A DNA stretch of 64,000 bases from Desertivirga brevis (lineage in GTDB: Bacteria; Bacteroidota; Bacteroidia; Sphingobacteriales; Sphingobacteriaceae), in the NCBI RefSeq assembly GCF_017355835.1, contig NZ_JAFEWF010000013.1, positions 1 through 64,000 of the forward strand. Reading direction: 5' to 3'. Shown piece by piece: positions 1 through 9,741 of this stretch. The position numbers and the translations under genes are program-made. The notes under the pieces are model-generated. The model ran no database searches. It was given only the letters and a program-made list of their open reading frames with translations, and was not told the origin of the DNA. Numbering within the stretch: the first letter of the stretch is position 1; each line of letters opens with the position of its first letter.

Positions 1-485
1 GTAGGATAACCGTAGTTATCAAAAATAGTACGGATGTCTTCGATTAATGTTAGTCCGTCAGTTGAGATATCGTCTAAACGACCAATAAAAGGAGACACAT
101 AAGTTGCACCCGCTTTAGCAGCTAATAAAGCCTGACCAGCAGAGAATATAAGCGTACAGTTTGTTTTAATGCCTTTTTCAGTGAAATACTTAATTGCTTT
201 TACGCCATCTTTTATCATTGGAACCTTCACCACAATACGTTCGTGAAGTTTAGCCAGAGCTTCACCTTCAGCAATAATCTCTTCAAAAGTGGTAGAAATT
301 ACTTCTGCACTTACATCACCATCTGTAATTTCACAGATAGCTTTGTAATGATTAATTACATTTTCTTCACCAGTGATTCCTTCTTTAGCCATTAAGCTTG
401 GGTTAGTGGTAACACCATCTAAAACACCTAAATCATGCGCTTCTTTAATTTGAGCGAGGTTAGCGGTATCGATAAAAAATTTCAT
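1..485 (-). CDS. fsa: Fsa/transaldolase-family aldolase (3' part outside window)
   Basis: Class I aldolase of the short transaldolase / fructose-6-phosphate aldolase family, forming or cleaving C-C bonds of sugar phosphates through a lysine Schiff base in the cytosol. About 161 residues are visible; the C-terminus lies beyond the left edge. The start [20 protein letters not shown], the GVTTNPSL segment and the KVPM segment carrying the likely Schiff-base lysine are diagnostic, as is the later [19 protein letters not shown] segment. It is transcribed away from the LacI-type regulator gene, so it is not part of the uronate gene group. Whether the enzyme is a true transaldolase or an F6P aldolase cannot be decided from this sequence. 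Confidence 0.9.
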   Translation of the reverse strand, partial: MKFFIDTANLAQIKEAHDLGVLDGVTTNPSLMAKEGITGEENVINHYKAICEITDGDVSAEVISTTFEEIIAEGEALAKLHERIVVKVPMIKDGVKAIKYFTEKGIKTNCTLIFSAGQALLAAKAGATYVSPFIGRLDDISTDGLTLIEDIRTIFDNYGYP

Positions 486-730
486 AATTTGAGTATATAT
501 AATATGAATTGTCTCTTTGACACTTATAATTGATTGCGCTAAGATACAGAATTGAAATTCAGAAAGAAATATTTTTTAATTATTAAATCTTTAAGACTTT
601 CCATAATTGTATCATTCCAGCTAAACACTACATAATCAGACCAATAAGCAACAGTGCAAACGTTGGCATAAAGAAACATTTATTTTCATTCATTAGCAAA
701 TTAAATTTAAATCTTTATGCGTGTAAATTT

Positions 731-748
731 TATGCAACCGATTGCATA
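731..748. promoter_or_regulatory. Candidate LacI-family operator upstream of the regulator gene
   Basis: An 18-base inverted repeat, TATGCAA-CCGA-TTGCATA, with perfect 7-base arms and a central CG. This is the architecture of LacI-family operators. It lies about 75 bases upstream of a LacI-type gene, so autoregulation is the simple reading. The rest of the 486-822 intergenic stretch is AT-rich and shows nothing else I can name. Confidence 0.55.
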
Positions 749-822
749 ACTCTTACAAATTTATCTATTTTTAGCAGTTGAAGCATTGATACTGCCGAGG
801 TAAAGAATGTAATTAATAGTTC

Positions 823-1851
823 ATGGCAAAGGAAATTACTATTTATGATATTGCAGAGAAACTCAATCTCTCAGCTGCCACGGTAAGTCGCGGATTGAAG
901 AATTATCGTACAATTAGTGAGTCGACCAGAAAGCGGATCATGGACACCGCTAGAGAAATGGGATATCGCTCCAACACTTTCGCAAGTAATTTGCGGTTGC
1001 AACGGACCAATACAATCGGCGTTATTGTGCCCCGTCTCAATAGCAATTTCATGTCGGATGTAATTGCAGGTATAGAAAAGGCAGCAAATAAAGCGGGTTA
1101 CAATCTTATTATTAGTCAATCACTAGAAACTACGAAAAAAGAGGCTGAAAATGTAGCTACAATGTTTAATAGCAGGGTTGACGGTCTGCTTGTTTCGCTC
1201 GCTTATGATACTGCAAACACTAGGCATTTCGAACAATTTATTAACAAGGGAATTCCAGTCATCTTCTTTGATCGTGTTATCCAACACGCTATATGCCCCG
1301 GCATTACTATAAACAACTTCAATGCTGGCTATGAGGCAACTAGTCATTTGATTTTTCAGAACTGCAAGCGTATTCTGCATATCTCGGGGGATCAGACAGG
1401 GAATGTTTACAAGGATCGCTTAAATGGATACAAAAAAGCCTTGGAAGACCATGGGCTTGTCTTTGATGAAGCGCTTGTGGTTATTAATAAGCTTAGCTTT
1501 GAAGATGGCACCAAAACAGCGTCTGATATTTTGCGGATGCAGCAAAAGCCAGATGGAGTCTTTGCAGCAAATGACTCCTGTGCTATTGCTTGTATGCTTG
1601 AATTAAAAAAAGCAGGAGTAAGGATTCCGGAAGAAATAGCCTTTGTTGGATTTAATAATGACCCGGTGGCCCTGGTTATAGAACCGCAGCTAAGCACCAT
1701 TAATTACCCGGGAGAAGAAATGGGAGAGCATGCCGCAAACGTACTCTTCTCTCATCTTAATAATACTAAGGATACTCCACCTGAACACGACCTACTGCTC
1801 AAACATGAACTTATTGTAAGAGGATCCTCTGCCAGAGCTATTACAACATAA
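823..1851 (+). CDS. LacI-family transcriptional regulator
   Basis: DNA-binding repressor with an N-terminal LacI helix-turn-helix (residues about 4-25, ITIYDIAEKLNLSAATVSRG), the hinge region near 45-60, and a periplasmic-binding-protein-like effector domain (about 60-335) that starts TIGVIVPRLNSNF. The length, 342 residues, is normal for the family. It is followed 36 bases later by an SDR gene and then uxuA, all on the same strand, so it probably controls uronate/aldonate catabolism; the effector is not visible. A palindromic candidate operator lies upstream at 731-748. Assignment to the family is certain, the target set is inferred. Confidence 0.93.
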   Translation: MAKEITIYDIAEKLNLSAATVSRGLKNYRTISESTRKRIMDTAREMGYRSNTFASNLRLQRTNTIGVIVPRLNSNFMSDVIAGIEKAANKAGYNLIISQSLETTKKEAENVATMFNSRVDGLLVSLAYDTANTRHFEQFINKGIPVIFFDRVIQHAICPGITINNFNAGYEATSHLIFQNCKRILHISGDQTGNVYKDRLNGYKKALEDHGLVFDEALVVINKLSFEDGTKTASDILRMQQKPDGVFAANDSCAIACMLELKKAGVRIPEEIAFVGFNNDPVALVIEPQLSTINYPGEEMGEHAANVLFSHLNNTKDTPPEHDLLLKHELIVRGSSARAITT

Positions 1852-1887
1852 AATAAACATGATATTAAAAATCCAATATAAACACAG

Positions 1888-2637
1888 ATGATACAGCAAG
1901 ATCAGAAAATAGCTATCGTTACCGGAGGAGCATCCGGAATTGGCTTAGCCATCGCTAAAGAATTTGTAGCAAATAATATCTTCACTATAATCATTGGACG
2001 GGATCAATCAAAGCTTGACAATGCCAAACAATTGCTTGGAGATTTATGTGGGACCATCTCGTTTGATTTGGGGAAACTTGAGGGAATACCAGCACTGGTA
2101 GAAAGAATTGTGGATGAATATGGAAAAATAGACATTCTGGTAAACAATGCAGGAATAAATATGAAAAAAGAATTCAGCGAGGTTACCGACCAGGATTTTA
2201 TGAGCATTATTCAAACTAACTTACTTTCAGTTTTTGCTGTATCAAGAGAGGTTGTAAAAGCTATGACCCCTCGTCAGTCTGGTTGTATTATCAACATTAG
2301 TTCAATGGCGGCGCAATACGGCATCCCTAAAGTAATTGCTTACACAGCGTCTAAAACAGCGCTTGACGGGATGACAAAAGCTATGGCAGTAGAATTATCG
2401 CCAAAAGGCATCCGGATCAACTCAATAGCGCCAGGATTTATTGCAACCGACATGTCGGCAAAAGCCTTAGATTCTGATCCGGAAAGGAAAAACAAAGTGA
2501 TGTCGAGAACGCCAATGGGCTATATGGGCGAACCAAAAGATATTGGAACTACTGCAGTTTTCCTTGCATCTGAAGGAGCTAAATATATAACCGGCACAAT
2601 CATCCCTGTTGATGGAGGAAATTCAGTAGGGTTTTAA
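1888..2637 (+). CDS. SDR-family oxidoreductase (gluconate 5-dehydrogenase / KduD-like)
   Basis: NAD(P)-dependent short-chain dehydrogenase, classical type, 249 residues. The cofactor motif TGGASGIG is at residues 12-19, NNAG at 86-89, and the catalytic set Ser139, Tyr152, Lys156 sits in the YTASK block. The C-terminal SEGAKYITGTIIPVDGG is typical. Members close to this sequence act on gluconate or 2-keto-3-deoxy sugars; placed between a LacI-type regulator and uxuA it may interconvert fructuronate/mannonate or a keto-deoxy acid, but substrate cannot be read from motifs. It probably shares a transcript with the flanking genes (36 and 33 bases away). Confidence 0.88.
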   Translation: MIQQDQKIAIVTGGASGIGLAIAKEFVANNIFTIIIGRDQSKLDNAKQLLGDLCGTISFDLGKLEGIPALVERIVDEYGKIDILVNNAGINMKKEFSEVTDQDFMSIIQTNLLSVFAVSREVVKAMTPRQSGCIINISSMAAQYGIPKVIAYTASKTALDGMTKAMAVELSPKGIRINSIAPGFIATDMSAKALDSDPERKNKVMSRTPMGYMGEPKDIGTTAVFLASEGAKYITGTIIPVDGGNSVGF

Positions 2638-2670
2638 TCAGTCAACGAACTTATCGAATATAATATGTTA

Positions 2671-3828
2671 ATGGAACAAACAATGCGCTGGTTCGGCCCA
2701 AACGATCCGGTTGGCTTACGGGATATAAAACAGGCAGGATGTACGGGGGTAGTAACAGCTTTACACCATATTCCTGTAGGTGATATCTGGACAGTTGAGG
2801 AAATACGAAAAAGACTGGAAATCGTCAAAGCTGCGGGCTTGACATGGACAGTTATCGAAAGTTTACCTGTTCATGAGGACATCAAAAAACATTCTGGCAA
2901 CTATAAGCAACTTATAGAGAACTACAAACAAAGCTTGAGAAATGTAGCCAGTTGTGGCTTGAAGGTGGTAACTTATAATTTCATGCCCTTGCTCGACTGG
3001 ATGCGGACAAATTTGAGTTATACTTTGGAAGATGGAAGCAAAGCGCTATACTTTGAAAAATCAGCCTTTATAGCCTTTGATCTTTTTCTATTAAAACGCC
3101 CTGGCGCAGAAGCCGACTACACTGCAGAAGAAATTTCTAAAGCAGAAAAGCGGTTTCAACAAATGGACGAAGCCGAGAAGGCGAGCTTATTTAATACGTC
3201 TTTACAGGCTTTGCCTGGCAGTGATGAACCTTTCACAGTTGAAGAGGTACTGACAGCTCTTAAAACATATGAAGGTATTAGTCGCGAACAACTAAAAGAG
3301 CACCTTTACTATTTCTTAAAAGAAGTTGCTCCTGTTGCTGAAGAAAACGGCCTTCAATTAGCCATTCATCCAGACGATCCGCCCTTTAGTATCCTTGGCC
3401 TGCCAAGAATACTGAACACGGAAGAAGACGCCCAGGCAATTATTGATGCTGTCCCTAGTCCCGCCAACGGGTTGTGCTTCTGCACCGGATCATTTGGAGC
3501 AAGGGCTGATAATGATCTTCCAGGCATTGTGAAACGATTGGGCGATCGAATTCACTTTCTTCACCTGCGCAGTACTCAACGCGATGAGGAGGGTAATTTC
3601 TACGAGGCGAACCATCTGGAAGGCAATGCCAACATGTACGAGGTAGTAAAGGAGATTGTGTTGCTAAGCAGACGGAAGAAAGTGTCTATTCCTATGCGTC
3701 CGGACCATGGGCATCAGATGCTGGATGATCTACATAAAACTACTTACCCAGGATATTCTGCTATTGGTCGCTTAAAAGGTTTAGCCGAACTAAGAGGACT
3801 GGAAATGGGAATAAACCTGTCAATTTAA
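2671..3828 (+). CDS. uxuA: Mannonate dehydratase
   Basis: Converts D-mannonate to 2-keto-3-deoxy-D-gluconate in the glucuronate/hexuronate degradation route; a TIM-barrel, metal-dependent dehydratase. The N-terminus [16 protein letters not shown] and the following [16 protein letters not shown] closely resemble the E. coli UxuA start, which is why I place the start at 2671 instead of an ATG two codons upstream (2665). Further conserved blocks include [28 protein letters not shown] and [11 protein letters not shown] near the C-terminus, which carry the His/Asp/Cys metal ligands. 385 residues, full length. It ends the LacI-SDR-uxuA group; a strong hairpin follows at 3835-3865. Confidence 0.95.
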   Translation: MEQTMRWFGPNDPVGLRDIKQAGCTGVVTALHHIPVGDIWTVEEIRKRLEIVKAAGLTWTVIESLPVHEDIKKHSGNYKQLIENYKQSLRNVASCGLKVVTYNFMPLLDWMRTNLSYTLEDGSKALYFEKSAFIAFDLFLLKRPGAEADYTAEEISKAEKRFQQMDEAEKASLFNTSLQALPGSDEPFTVEEVLTALKTYEGISREQLKEHLYYFLKEVAPVAEENGLQLAIHPDDPPFSILGLPRILNTEEDAQAIIDAVPSPANGLCFCTGSFGARADNDLPGIVKRLGDRIHFLHLRSTQRDEEGNFYEANHLEGNANMYEVVKEIVLLSRRKKVSIPMRPDHGHQMLDDLHKTTYPGYSAIGRLKGLAELRGLEMGINLSI

Positions 3829-3834
3829 TTCTCC

Positions 3835-3865
3835 TGCAGATCGAACTTTAAAAGTGCGATCTGCA
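3835..3865 (+). terminator. Hairpin after uxuA
   Basis: TGCAGATCG and CGATCTGCA form a perfect 9-base stem, and the loop (ACTTTAAAAGT) can pair further. It begins 7 bases after the uxuA stop codon. There is no long T-run after it, so it may stabilise the mRNA end or terminate weakly. Confidence 0.5.
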
Positions 3866-3955
3866 TCCCATTTAAGATCAACCCAAGAACTGAAAACTAC
3901 AATTACCAGGCAAACTAATTAGACTTTGCGACAAAAAGTTTTTTATGTTTGTATT

Positions 3956-4096
3956 ATGTACTTCTTCAGGAAAAAAGATCCAAACAGACCTCAAAGCTTC
4001 AACCTGAAAGTGATGCATTTTATAAATGCTACCGCTATTATTGTATTCCTACTGGGAATTATATATAAGGTTGTTGAGTGGGTGTTCTTTAAATAA
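3956..4096 (+). CDS. Small single-pass membrane protein (46 aa)
   Basis: A 46-residue ORF starting ATG at 3956. The N-terminal half is basic and hydrophilic (MYFFRKKDPNRPQSFNLK), followed by one hydrophobic segment (about residues 24-38, ATAIIVFLLGIIYKV) and a short aromatic tail VEWVFFK. The layout resembles small conserved Bacteroidota membrane proteins with an FFxRKDPNRP start (possibly DUF6728), but I assign that only weakly. It sits alone between uxuA and ridA. Function unknown; an inside-positive topology with the N-terminus in the cytosol is expected. Confidence 0.6.
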   Translation: MYFFRKKDPNRPQSFNLKVMHFINATAIIVFLLGIIYKVVEWVFFK

Positions 4097-4137
4097 TTTC
4101 CCATAAATTAAGAAGTCTAGTTTATCTCAATCTGATT

Positions 4138-4518
4138 ATGAAGCAAATCATTAATACTACTAAAGCCCCTGCTCCTATTGGTCCGTATAGCCAGGCAATC
4201 CTTACTAACGGAACACTTTATGTTTCCGGACAGATTGCCATTAATCCCGAGACAAATGAACTTGTAGTTGACTCTGTTCAGAACGAAACTTCACAAGTGT
4301 TGGAAAATGTCCGTGCAATTCTTACCGAAGCGGGTTTTACTTTTAACGATGTAGTGAAGGCTACAATATTTTTGAGTGACATGAGCCTCTTTCCTATTGT
4401 TAATGAGTTGTATGGATCTTGCTTTACGTCTACTTACCCTGCAAGAGAAACGGTAGCTGTAGCTGGTCTTCCTAAGGGGGTAAATGTTGAAATTTCTGTA
4501 ATAGCAACGAAAGATTAG
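4138..4518 (+). CDS. ridA: RidA family reactive-intermediate deaminase
   Basis: Hydrolyses reactive enamine/imine intermediates made by PLP enzymes such as threonine dehydratase, acting as a cytosolic trimer. The start KAPAPIGPYSQAI, the LYVSGQIAINP block and the C-terminal segment YPARETVAVAGLPKGVNVEI with the substrate-binding Arg and the closing Glu region are family signatures. 126 residues is the normal length. It stands 25 bases ahead of recG on the same strand and may be cotranscribed. High certainty. Confidence 0.96.
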   Translation: MKQIINTTKAPAPIGPYSQAILTNGTLYVSGQIAINPETNELVVDSVQNETSQVLENVRAILTEAGFTFNDVVKATIFLSDMSLFPIVNELYGSCFTSTYPARETVAVAGLPKGVNVEISVIATKD

Positions 4519-4543
4519 TTTTTAACTGAAATTTTCCCTGTTC

Positions 4544-6649
4544 TTGGCAAATCATACTCTAATAACTCCCATTGAATATCTGAAAGGTGTTGGGCCAAAA
4601 AGAGGAGAAGTTATTAGAAAAGAACTAGGAATATTCTCTTACGAAGATTTAATCAACTATTTCCCATTCAGGTACGTTGACCGTACAAAGTTTTATAAAA
4701 TACGGGAACTTAATTCAGACCTTCCTTCCGTTCAAGTCCTGGGAAGATTGGTATCAAAAGAACTGGTCGGCGAAAAGCGGGGCAAGCGGCTGGTTGCTAC
4801 ACTAAGGGACGATACAGGAATCATAGAGCTAATCTGGTTTCAGGGGATCAACTGGATTGAAAAGAGCTTAAATCCAGGAAACGTTTACATTGCCTTCGGG
4901 AAACCAAACGAGTTTAATGGAAAAATTTCAATAGCACACCCAGAGCTGGAAGTTTACAACCCTAATTCGCCAAAAGCTGGAAATCTAACCCTTCAGCCCG
5001 TATATAACTCCACCGAAAAGCTCAAGCAGTTTTCGTTGGATACTAAGGGAATTCAGAAACTTCAGGAAGCAGCTCTGGATATTGTTATTGGTGCGGTAGA
5101 GGAAACTTTGCCAGAATACATACTGACAAAATTCAAGCTTTTAACAAAAAGGGAAGCTCTCTTTAAAATTCATTTCCCTCCTGATGCCACCTTACTCGAG
5201 GCAGCAAGAAAACGCCTGAAGTTTGAGGAACTATTTTTCATTCAGCTTAAACTATTGAAGAATAAGCTGATAAGAAATCAACGTTTTAGAGGGCATATCT
5301 TTTCCCGGGTTGGAGAGAAGTTCAATACTTTTTACAAGGAAAAGCTTCCTTTTAATCTAACTAATGCCCAAAAACGGGTAATTAAAGAGATCAGACAAGA
5401 TACGCAGAAAGGTCATCAGATGAACCGCCTGATTCAGGGTGATGTGGGAAGCGGAAAAACTGCTGTCGCTCTGGTTAGTATGCTTTTTGCTATCGACAAT
5501 GATTTTCAGGCCTGTATGATGGCTCCAACTGAGATTCTTGCTCAGCAGCACTATCAATCAGTGAAGAGCTTGGTGGGAGACGATTTTATTAATGTTGCAT
5601 TACTAACAGGCTCAACCCCTAAAAAAGAGCGGAAGGTGATTCACCAGAGCCTTTTGGAGGGATCCCTCGACATTCTTATTGGAACTCATGCTTTGCTGGA
5701 AGACGAGGTTCAATTCAAAAACCTTGGATTGGCAGTGATCGATGAGCAACACCGCTTCGGAGTTCAGCAGCGGGCCAGATTATGGAAGAAAAATACAGTA
5801 CCTCCACATATTCTTGTAATGACCGCCACCCCCATACCAAGAACTTTGGCGATGACCCTGTATGGTGATTTGGATGTATCGGTGATTGACGAGTTACCAG
5901 CTGGAAGAAAGCCAATCAAAACAATTCATCTATTTGAAAATCAACGGTTGAGAATGTTTGGGTTAATACGGCAGGAGATTGCTAAGGGCAGACAGGTTTA
6001 CGTAGTTTATCCTTTAATTAAAGAAAGTGAAAAGCTTGACCTATTACACTTGGAGGCGGGGATAGAGGCTATTACACGGGAATTTCCTCTGCCGGACTAT
6101 AGGATCAGCGTTGTGCATGGAAAACTGAAACCAGCAGACAAAGATTTTGAAATGCAACGCTTTGTAAAGGGGGAAACACAAATAATGGTAGCTACTACCG
6201 TAATTGAGGTGGGTGTAAATGTTCCTAATGCGAGTGTGATGATCATAGAGAACTCAGAACGATTCGGGTTATCCCAGTTACATCAGTTGAGGGGCCGTGT
6301 TGGCCGGGGAGCAGAACAGTCATACTGTATCCTGATGAGCAGTAATAAGCTGAGCAGGGAGGGTAAGGTTCGCCTGGAGACAATGGTAAGGAGCAATGAT
6401 GGATTTGAAATTTCTGAAATAGACCTTCAATTGAGGGGGCCCGGCGATATTGAGGGAACGCAACAAAGTGGGGTATTAGACCTTAAGATAGCCGACCTGG
6501 CCCAGGATCAAAAGATCTTACAGGCAGCCAGAGAGGAGGTGATTCAGATCTTTGAAGAAGACCCGGAACTGGCAAATGAGAAGAACCGGTTACTACGAGA
6601 ACATTTCCTGAAAAAAGACAGAGCAATTACATGGAATAATATATCCTGA
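4544..6649 (+). CDS. recG: ATP-dependent DNA helicase RecG
   Basis: Branch-migrating helicase for stalled replication forks and Holliday junctions. The wedge/OB domain occupies about residues 1-250 and begins with the helix-hairpin-helix-like YLKGVGPKRGE. The helicase core has Walker A GDVGSGKT near residue 300, DEQH near 400, and the motif III TATPIPRTLAMT. Motif VI is QLRGRVGRG. 701 residues is full length. The start codon is TTG at 4544: the frame opens there with MANHTLITPIEYLKG, and no ATG fits the conserved N-terminus. Located 25 bases after ridA. Confidence 0.96.
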   Translation: MANHTLITPIEYLKGVGPKRGEVIRKELGIFSYEDLINYFPFRYVDRTKFYKIRELNSDLPSVQVLGRLVSKELVGEKRGKRLVATLRDDTGIIELIWFQGINWIEKSLNPGNVYIAFGKPNEFNGKISIAHPELEVYNPNSPKAGNLTLQPVYNSTEKLKQFSLDTKGIQKLQEAALDIVIGAVEETLPEYILTKFKLLTKREALFKIHFPPDATLLEAARKRLKFEELFFIQLKLLKNKLIRNQRFRGHIFSRVGEKFNTFYKEKLPFNLTNAQKRVIKEIRQDTQKGHQMNRLIQGDVGSGKTAVALVSMLFAIDNDFQACMMAPTEILAQQHYQSVKSLVGDDFINVALLTGSTPKKERKVIHQSLLEGSLDILIGTHALLEDEVQFKNLGLAVIDEQHRFGVQQRARLWKKNTVPPHILVMTATPIPRTLAMTLYGDLDVSVIDELPAGRKPIKTIHLFENQRLRMFGLIRQEIAKGRQVYVVYPLIKESEKLDLLHLEAGIEAITREFPLPDYRISVVHGKLKPADKDFEMQRFVKGETQIMVATTVIEVGVNVPNASVMIIENSERFGLSQLHQLRGRVGRGAEQSYCILMSSNKLSREGKVRLETMVRSNDGFEISEIDLQLRGPGDIEGTQQSGVLDLKIADLAQDQKILQAAREEVIQIFEEDPELANEKNRLLREHFLKKDRAITWNNIS

Positions 6650-6698
6650 AGCAAGTTTAAGTTTAGATTTGCGATCTTGACTCATATAACGAATACTA

Positions 6699-7970
6699 GT
6701 GGAGACAGATAGTAATACCAGGATTAAAAAAGACCCTTATATATCCCTCAGATACCCCGAATTCAGAGCCTACCTAGGAGTTCGATTTTTTCTCACCTTC
6801 GCATATCAGATACAAGCTGTAGTAATAGGATGGTATCTATATAATCTTACTAAAGACCCTCTTTCATTAGGAATGATAGGCCTTGCAGAAGCTATTCCTT
6901 CGATAGGCATTGCCTTGTATGGAGGTTACGTGGCAGATAAATCCGAAAAAACGGGAATGCTTAAATGGATATTAACTGCAATGTTTTTCTCTTCGCTGGT
7001 TATATATCTGATCACCTTACCAACGACTGCTTCCTATATTAATGGTAAACAGGTTGTACTTATCATATACCTGATGATATTTGTGATAGGTATCGCCCGC
7101 GGATTTATGGCTCCAACAGTCTTTTCGCTGATGGCAGCTATTATCCCAAGAGAACATTATCCGAATTCTTCTACATGGAATAGTACATCCTGGCAAATTG
7201 CCACGATTGCAGGTCCTGCAGCAGGAGGTTTAATGTACGCTGGAGTAGGTGTTTCAACTACATTCCTTGTTATTCTCATTCTCTTAGCTGTCTCGTTTTG
7301 CTGCGTTATGTTCTTAAAAAAACATCCTGCCCAATTTGTACCTAAGGAGAGCATTACAAAAAGCCTAACAGAAGGAATACGATTTGTTTTTAATAGCAGA
7401 ATGATGCTCGGAGCTATGAGCCTTGACTTATTCTCAGTCTTCTTTGGAGGTGCAGTTGCATTGATACCTGTACTGGCAAAGGAAGTCTTGAATCTGGGTG
7501 CTGAGCAATTCGGATTAATGAGAGCTGCACCTGCAGTGGGCGCAGTTTTAACGATGCTGATTATGACAAGATACCCTCCAATGAATAAACCCTGGAGAAA
7601 CCTGTTGATCGCCGTTACTGGATTTGGCCTTTCAATTATAGGTTATGGTTTATCACGCAATTTTTATCTCACCCTATTTTTCCTATTTTTTGAAGGTGCA
7701 TTCGATTCGGTTAGCGTGATTATTCGCTCAACCATTATGCAACTGCTTACGCCCGATGAAATGAGAGGAAGGGTATCGTCAGTGAATTCAATGTTTATAG
7801 GTTCTTCAAACGAATTAGGCGCATTCGAATCTGGACTATCAGCAAGACTTTTAGGAACAGTTCCTGCGATCGTATTTGGTGGAAGTGTTACACTTTTGGT
7901 TGTGTCAATTACTTACTTAAAAACGAAGAAGCTACTCCCATTAGGGGTAAAGGAAATACATGCGGGGTAA
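6699..7970 (+). CDS. MFS transporter (EntS/MFS_3-like)
   Basis: A twelve-helix major facilitator, 423 residues, of the group that includes the enterobactin exporter EntS and multidrug exporters. After a short polar N-terminus (ISLRYPEFRAYLGVRF) the hydrophobic segments follow, with the loop motif GGYVADKSEK between helices 2 and 3 and the repeat-half signature MRGRVSSVNSMFIGSSNELG later. The start is GTG at 6699. The substrate is unknown. It converges on the RNase G gene across a bidirectional terminator. Confidence 0.87.
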   Translation: METDSNTRIKKDPYISLRYPEFRAYLGVRFFLTFAYQIQAVVIGWYLYNLTKDPLSLGMIGLAEAIPSIGIALYGGYVADKSEKTGMLKWILTAMFFSSLVIYLITLPTTASYINGKQVVLIIYLMIFVIGIARGFMAPTVFSLMAAIIPREHYPNSSTWNSTSWQIATIAGPAAGGLMYAGVGVSTTFLVILILLAVSFCCVMFLKKHPAQFVPKESITKSLTEGIRFVFNSRMMLGAMSLDLFSVFFGGAVALIPVLAKEVLNLGAEQFGLMRAAPAVGAVLTMLIMTRYPPMNKPWRNLLIAVTGFGLSIIGYGLSRNFYLTLFFLFFEGAFDSVSVIIRSTIMQLLTPDEMRGRVSSVNSMFIGSSNELGAFESGLSARLLGTVPAIVFGGSVTLLVVSITYLKTKKLLPLGVKEIHAG

Positions 7971-7998
7971 AGAATACTGACTATTTAGCTTAAATAAA

Positions 7999-8032
7999 AA
8001 GAGCGGCTCCATCCGGGCCGCTCTTCTTTTAT
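7999..8032. terminator. Bidirectional terminator between MFS gene and rng
   Basis: AAGAGCGGC (7999-8007) pairs perfectly with GCCGCTCTT (8017-8025) around a 9-base loop. T-rich sequence lies on the downstream side of each strand (TCTTTTAT on the plus strand), so it can end transcripts from both convergent genes. Confidence 0.85.
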
Positions 8033-9579
8033 AACTTGATTTCTTCTTCTTTGGAATTGAGGAAATGAAATTCTGTTAAATAATAGGATGGTATCGCCTT
8101 AACCTTTATCCATTTACCATAGTTAAAGTACCATCTCATCTGTTTTGAAATAAAGCCTCTCTTTATGTAAGCCTCAATATAAGGGTGTACACAAAGAACA
8201 ATGTTCTTCTCGTTTTGCTCTTTCAAAATGTAATCGAGGTTATTTTCGATATCATCCATCAGCACAATACTAGCTTTGATTTCACCCGTCCCATCGCAGG
8301 CGGGGCATTTTTCATTTGTGACAATGTTCATCTCCGGACGAACACGTTGTCTTGTTATCTGAACCAGTCCGAACTTACTCGGAGGCAGGATAGTGTGCTT
8401 AGCACGGTCAAGAGACATCTGCTCTCGTAAGTAATCAAATAACTCCTTCCGGTTGGTTGGCTTGTGCATATCGATAAAATCGATCACTACAATTCCCCCC
8501 ATGTCTCGCAGCCGGAGCTGACGTGCAATTTCTCGAGCTGCTTCCTTATTCACCTGCAGAGCATTCTCTTCCTGGTTTTCGGGATTAGCTGTTCTGTTAC
8601 CACTGTTTACGTCCACCACATGAAGTGCTTCGGTATGTTCTATCACCAAGTACGCACCGCCTGGAAGGTTAACAGTTTTGCCAAAAGCAGCCTTTATTTG
8701 TTTCTCAATTCCAAAGTGTTCAAATATCGGTTCGCGGTGTTTATAAAGCTTAACAATCCGCTCCAGCTCCGGAGAGATATCCTGAACATACGTTCTAATC
8801 TCTTCGTAAATGTTAGTATCATTAACATGAATGTTGGTGAAATCCGCGTTCAGAATATCCCTTAAAATTGTGGATGCTCTGCCCATTTCACCTAATATCT
8901 TTTTAGAAGGCTCTGTCTTGTCTAAGCGGGTACTAAAAGTCTCCCAGCGGGCAATCAGATCGAGCAGGTCTTTTTGTAATTCCTCTACTCCTTTTCCTTC
9001 AGAAACCGTCCGGATGATTACTCCGAAGTTCCTTGGTTTAATGCTTTCAACAATCTTTTTAAGTCGGCTACGCTCCGTACTACTTTTAATCTTTTTCGAA
9101 ATGGATATGGTTTCGGAAAAAGGTACCAGCACTACGAACCTACCTGCAATAGATAGGTCTGAACTTAATCGAGGGCCTTTTGTTGAAATTGGTTCTTTGG
9201 CTATCTGCACCGGCAATAACATATTGCGGTTTAATACCTCGGAAATTTTACCGGATTTGTTTATGTCCTCCTCCGTTCTGAAACTATCCAGCAGCTTATC
9301 CTTGTAGCTGCCATTCTTTACTATCTTAGTCAGCTTTATCAGCGACTGAACCTGCGGCCCCAGGTCAAGATAATGCAAAAACGCATCCTTCTCGTAGCCA
9401 ACGTCTACAAAAGCAGCGTTTAGCCCGGGCATGATCTTTTTAATCCGTCCGAGATAGATATCTCCAACGGCGTAATTATTGTTAATATGCTCGGTGTGAA
9501 GTTCTACGAGTTGCTTATCCTGTAGTAAAGCTATAGTCACCCCATTGGGGGTTGAATTAATAATTAATTCCTTTACCAA
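8029..9579 (-). CDS. rng: Ribonuclease G/E family endoribonuclease
   Basis: Single-strand-specific endonuclease for rRNA maturation and mRNA decay. The S1 RNA-binding domain lies about residues 35-110 (GDIYLGRIKKIMPGLNAAF). The catalytic DNase I-like region has the two metal Asp in VDVNSG and IDFIDM, and the zinc-link CPACDGTG lies beyond it. 516 residues matches RNase G, not the long RNase E, so no degradosome scaffold is present. It is the last gene of the minus-strand run HU - TPR protein - 29-aa basic protein - rng. A short hairpin (9596-9609) sits just upstream of its start. Confidence 0.95.
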   Translation of the reverse strand: MVKELIINSTPNGVTIALLQDKQLVELHTEHINNNYAVGDIYLGRIKKIMPGLNAAFVDVGYEKDAFLHYLDLGPQVQSLIKLTKIVKNGSYKDKLLDSFRTEEDINKSGKISEVLNRNMLLPVQIAKEPISTKGPRLSSDLSIAGRFVVLVPFSETISISKKIKSSTERSRLKKIVESIKPRNFGVIIRTVSEGKGVEELQKDLLDLIARWETFSTRLDKTEPSKKILGEMGRASTILRDILNADFTNIHVNDTNIYEEIRTYVQDISPELERIVKLYKHREPIFEHFGIEKQIKAAFGKTVNLPGGAYLVIEHTEALHVVDVNSGNRTANPENQEENALQVNKEAAREIARQLRLRDMGGIVVIDFIDMHKPTNRKELFDYLREQMSLDRAKHTILPPSKFGLVQITRQRVRPEMNIVTNEKCPACDGTGEIKASIVLMDDIENNLDYILKEQNEKNIVLCVHPYIEAYIKRGFISKQMRWYFNYGKWIKVKAIPSYYLTEFHFLNSKEEEIKL

Positions 9580-9595
9580 TAGCTACTCAATTAGT

Positions 9596-9609
9596 GGCGG
9601 GGATCCGCC
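9596..9609 (-). promoter_or_regulatory. Hairpin in the rng 5' leader
   Basis: GGCGG and CCGCC form a 5-base GC stem over a 4-base loop, 17 bases upstream of the rng start codon. E. coli RNase E autoregulates through structured 5' leader elements; whether this short stem plays a similar part is inference only. Confidence 0.3.
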
Positions 9610-9741
9610 AAACGTACAACACCAGAATAATAAAACACAAGAACCCCCATGCTTAAGGCCTGGAGGTCTTATACGTTTTGAGTCAATAGTATGAGAGTTT
9701 TGAGAATATCCCTTTACTCTGCACTTCTAACTCCAAACTGA

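Noticed and set aside
3925..3951. TTTG plus TATGTTTG as a promoter for the 46-aa protein
   Set aside because: The -7 box is a good match, but the spacer is only 15 bases and the start site would fall at or inside the start codon.
8464..9307. Plus-strand ORFs opposite RNase G
   Set aside because: No recognisable domain and fully covered by rng, whose motifs are intact.
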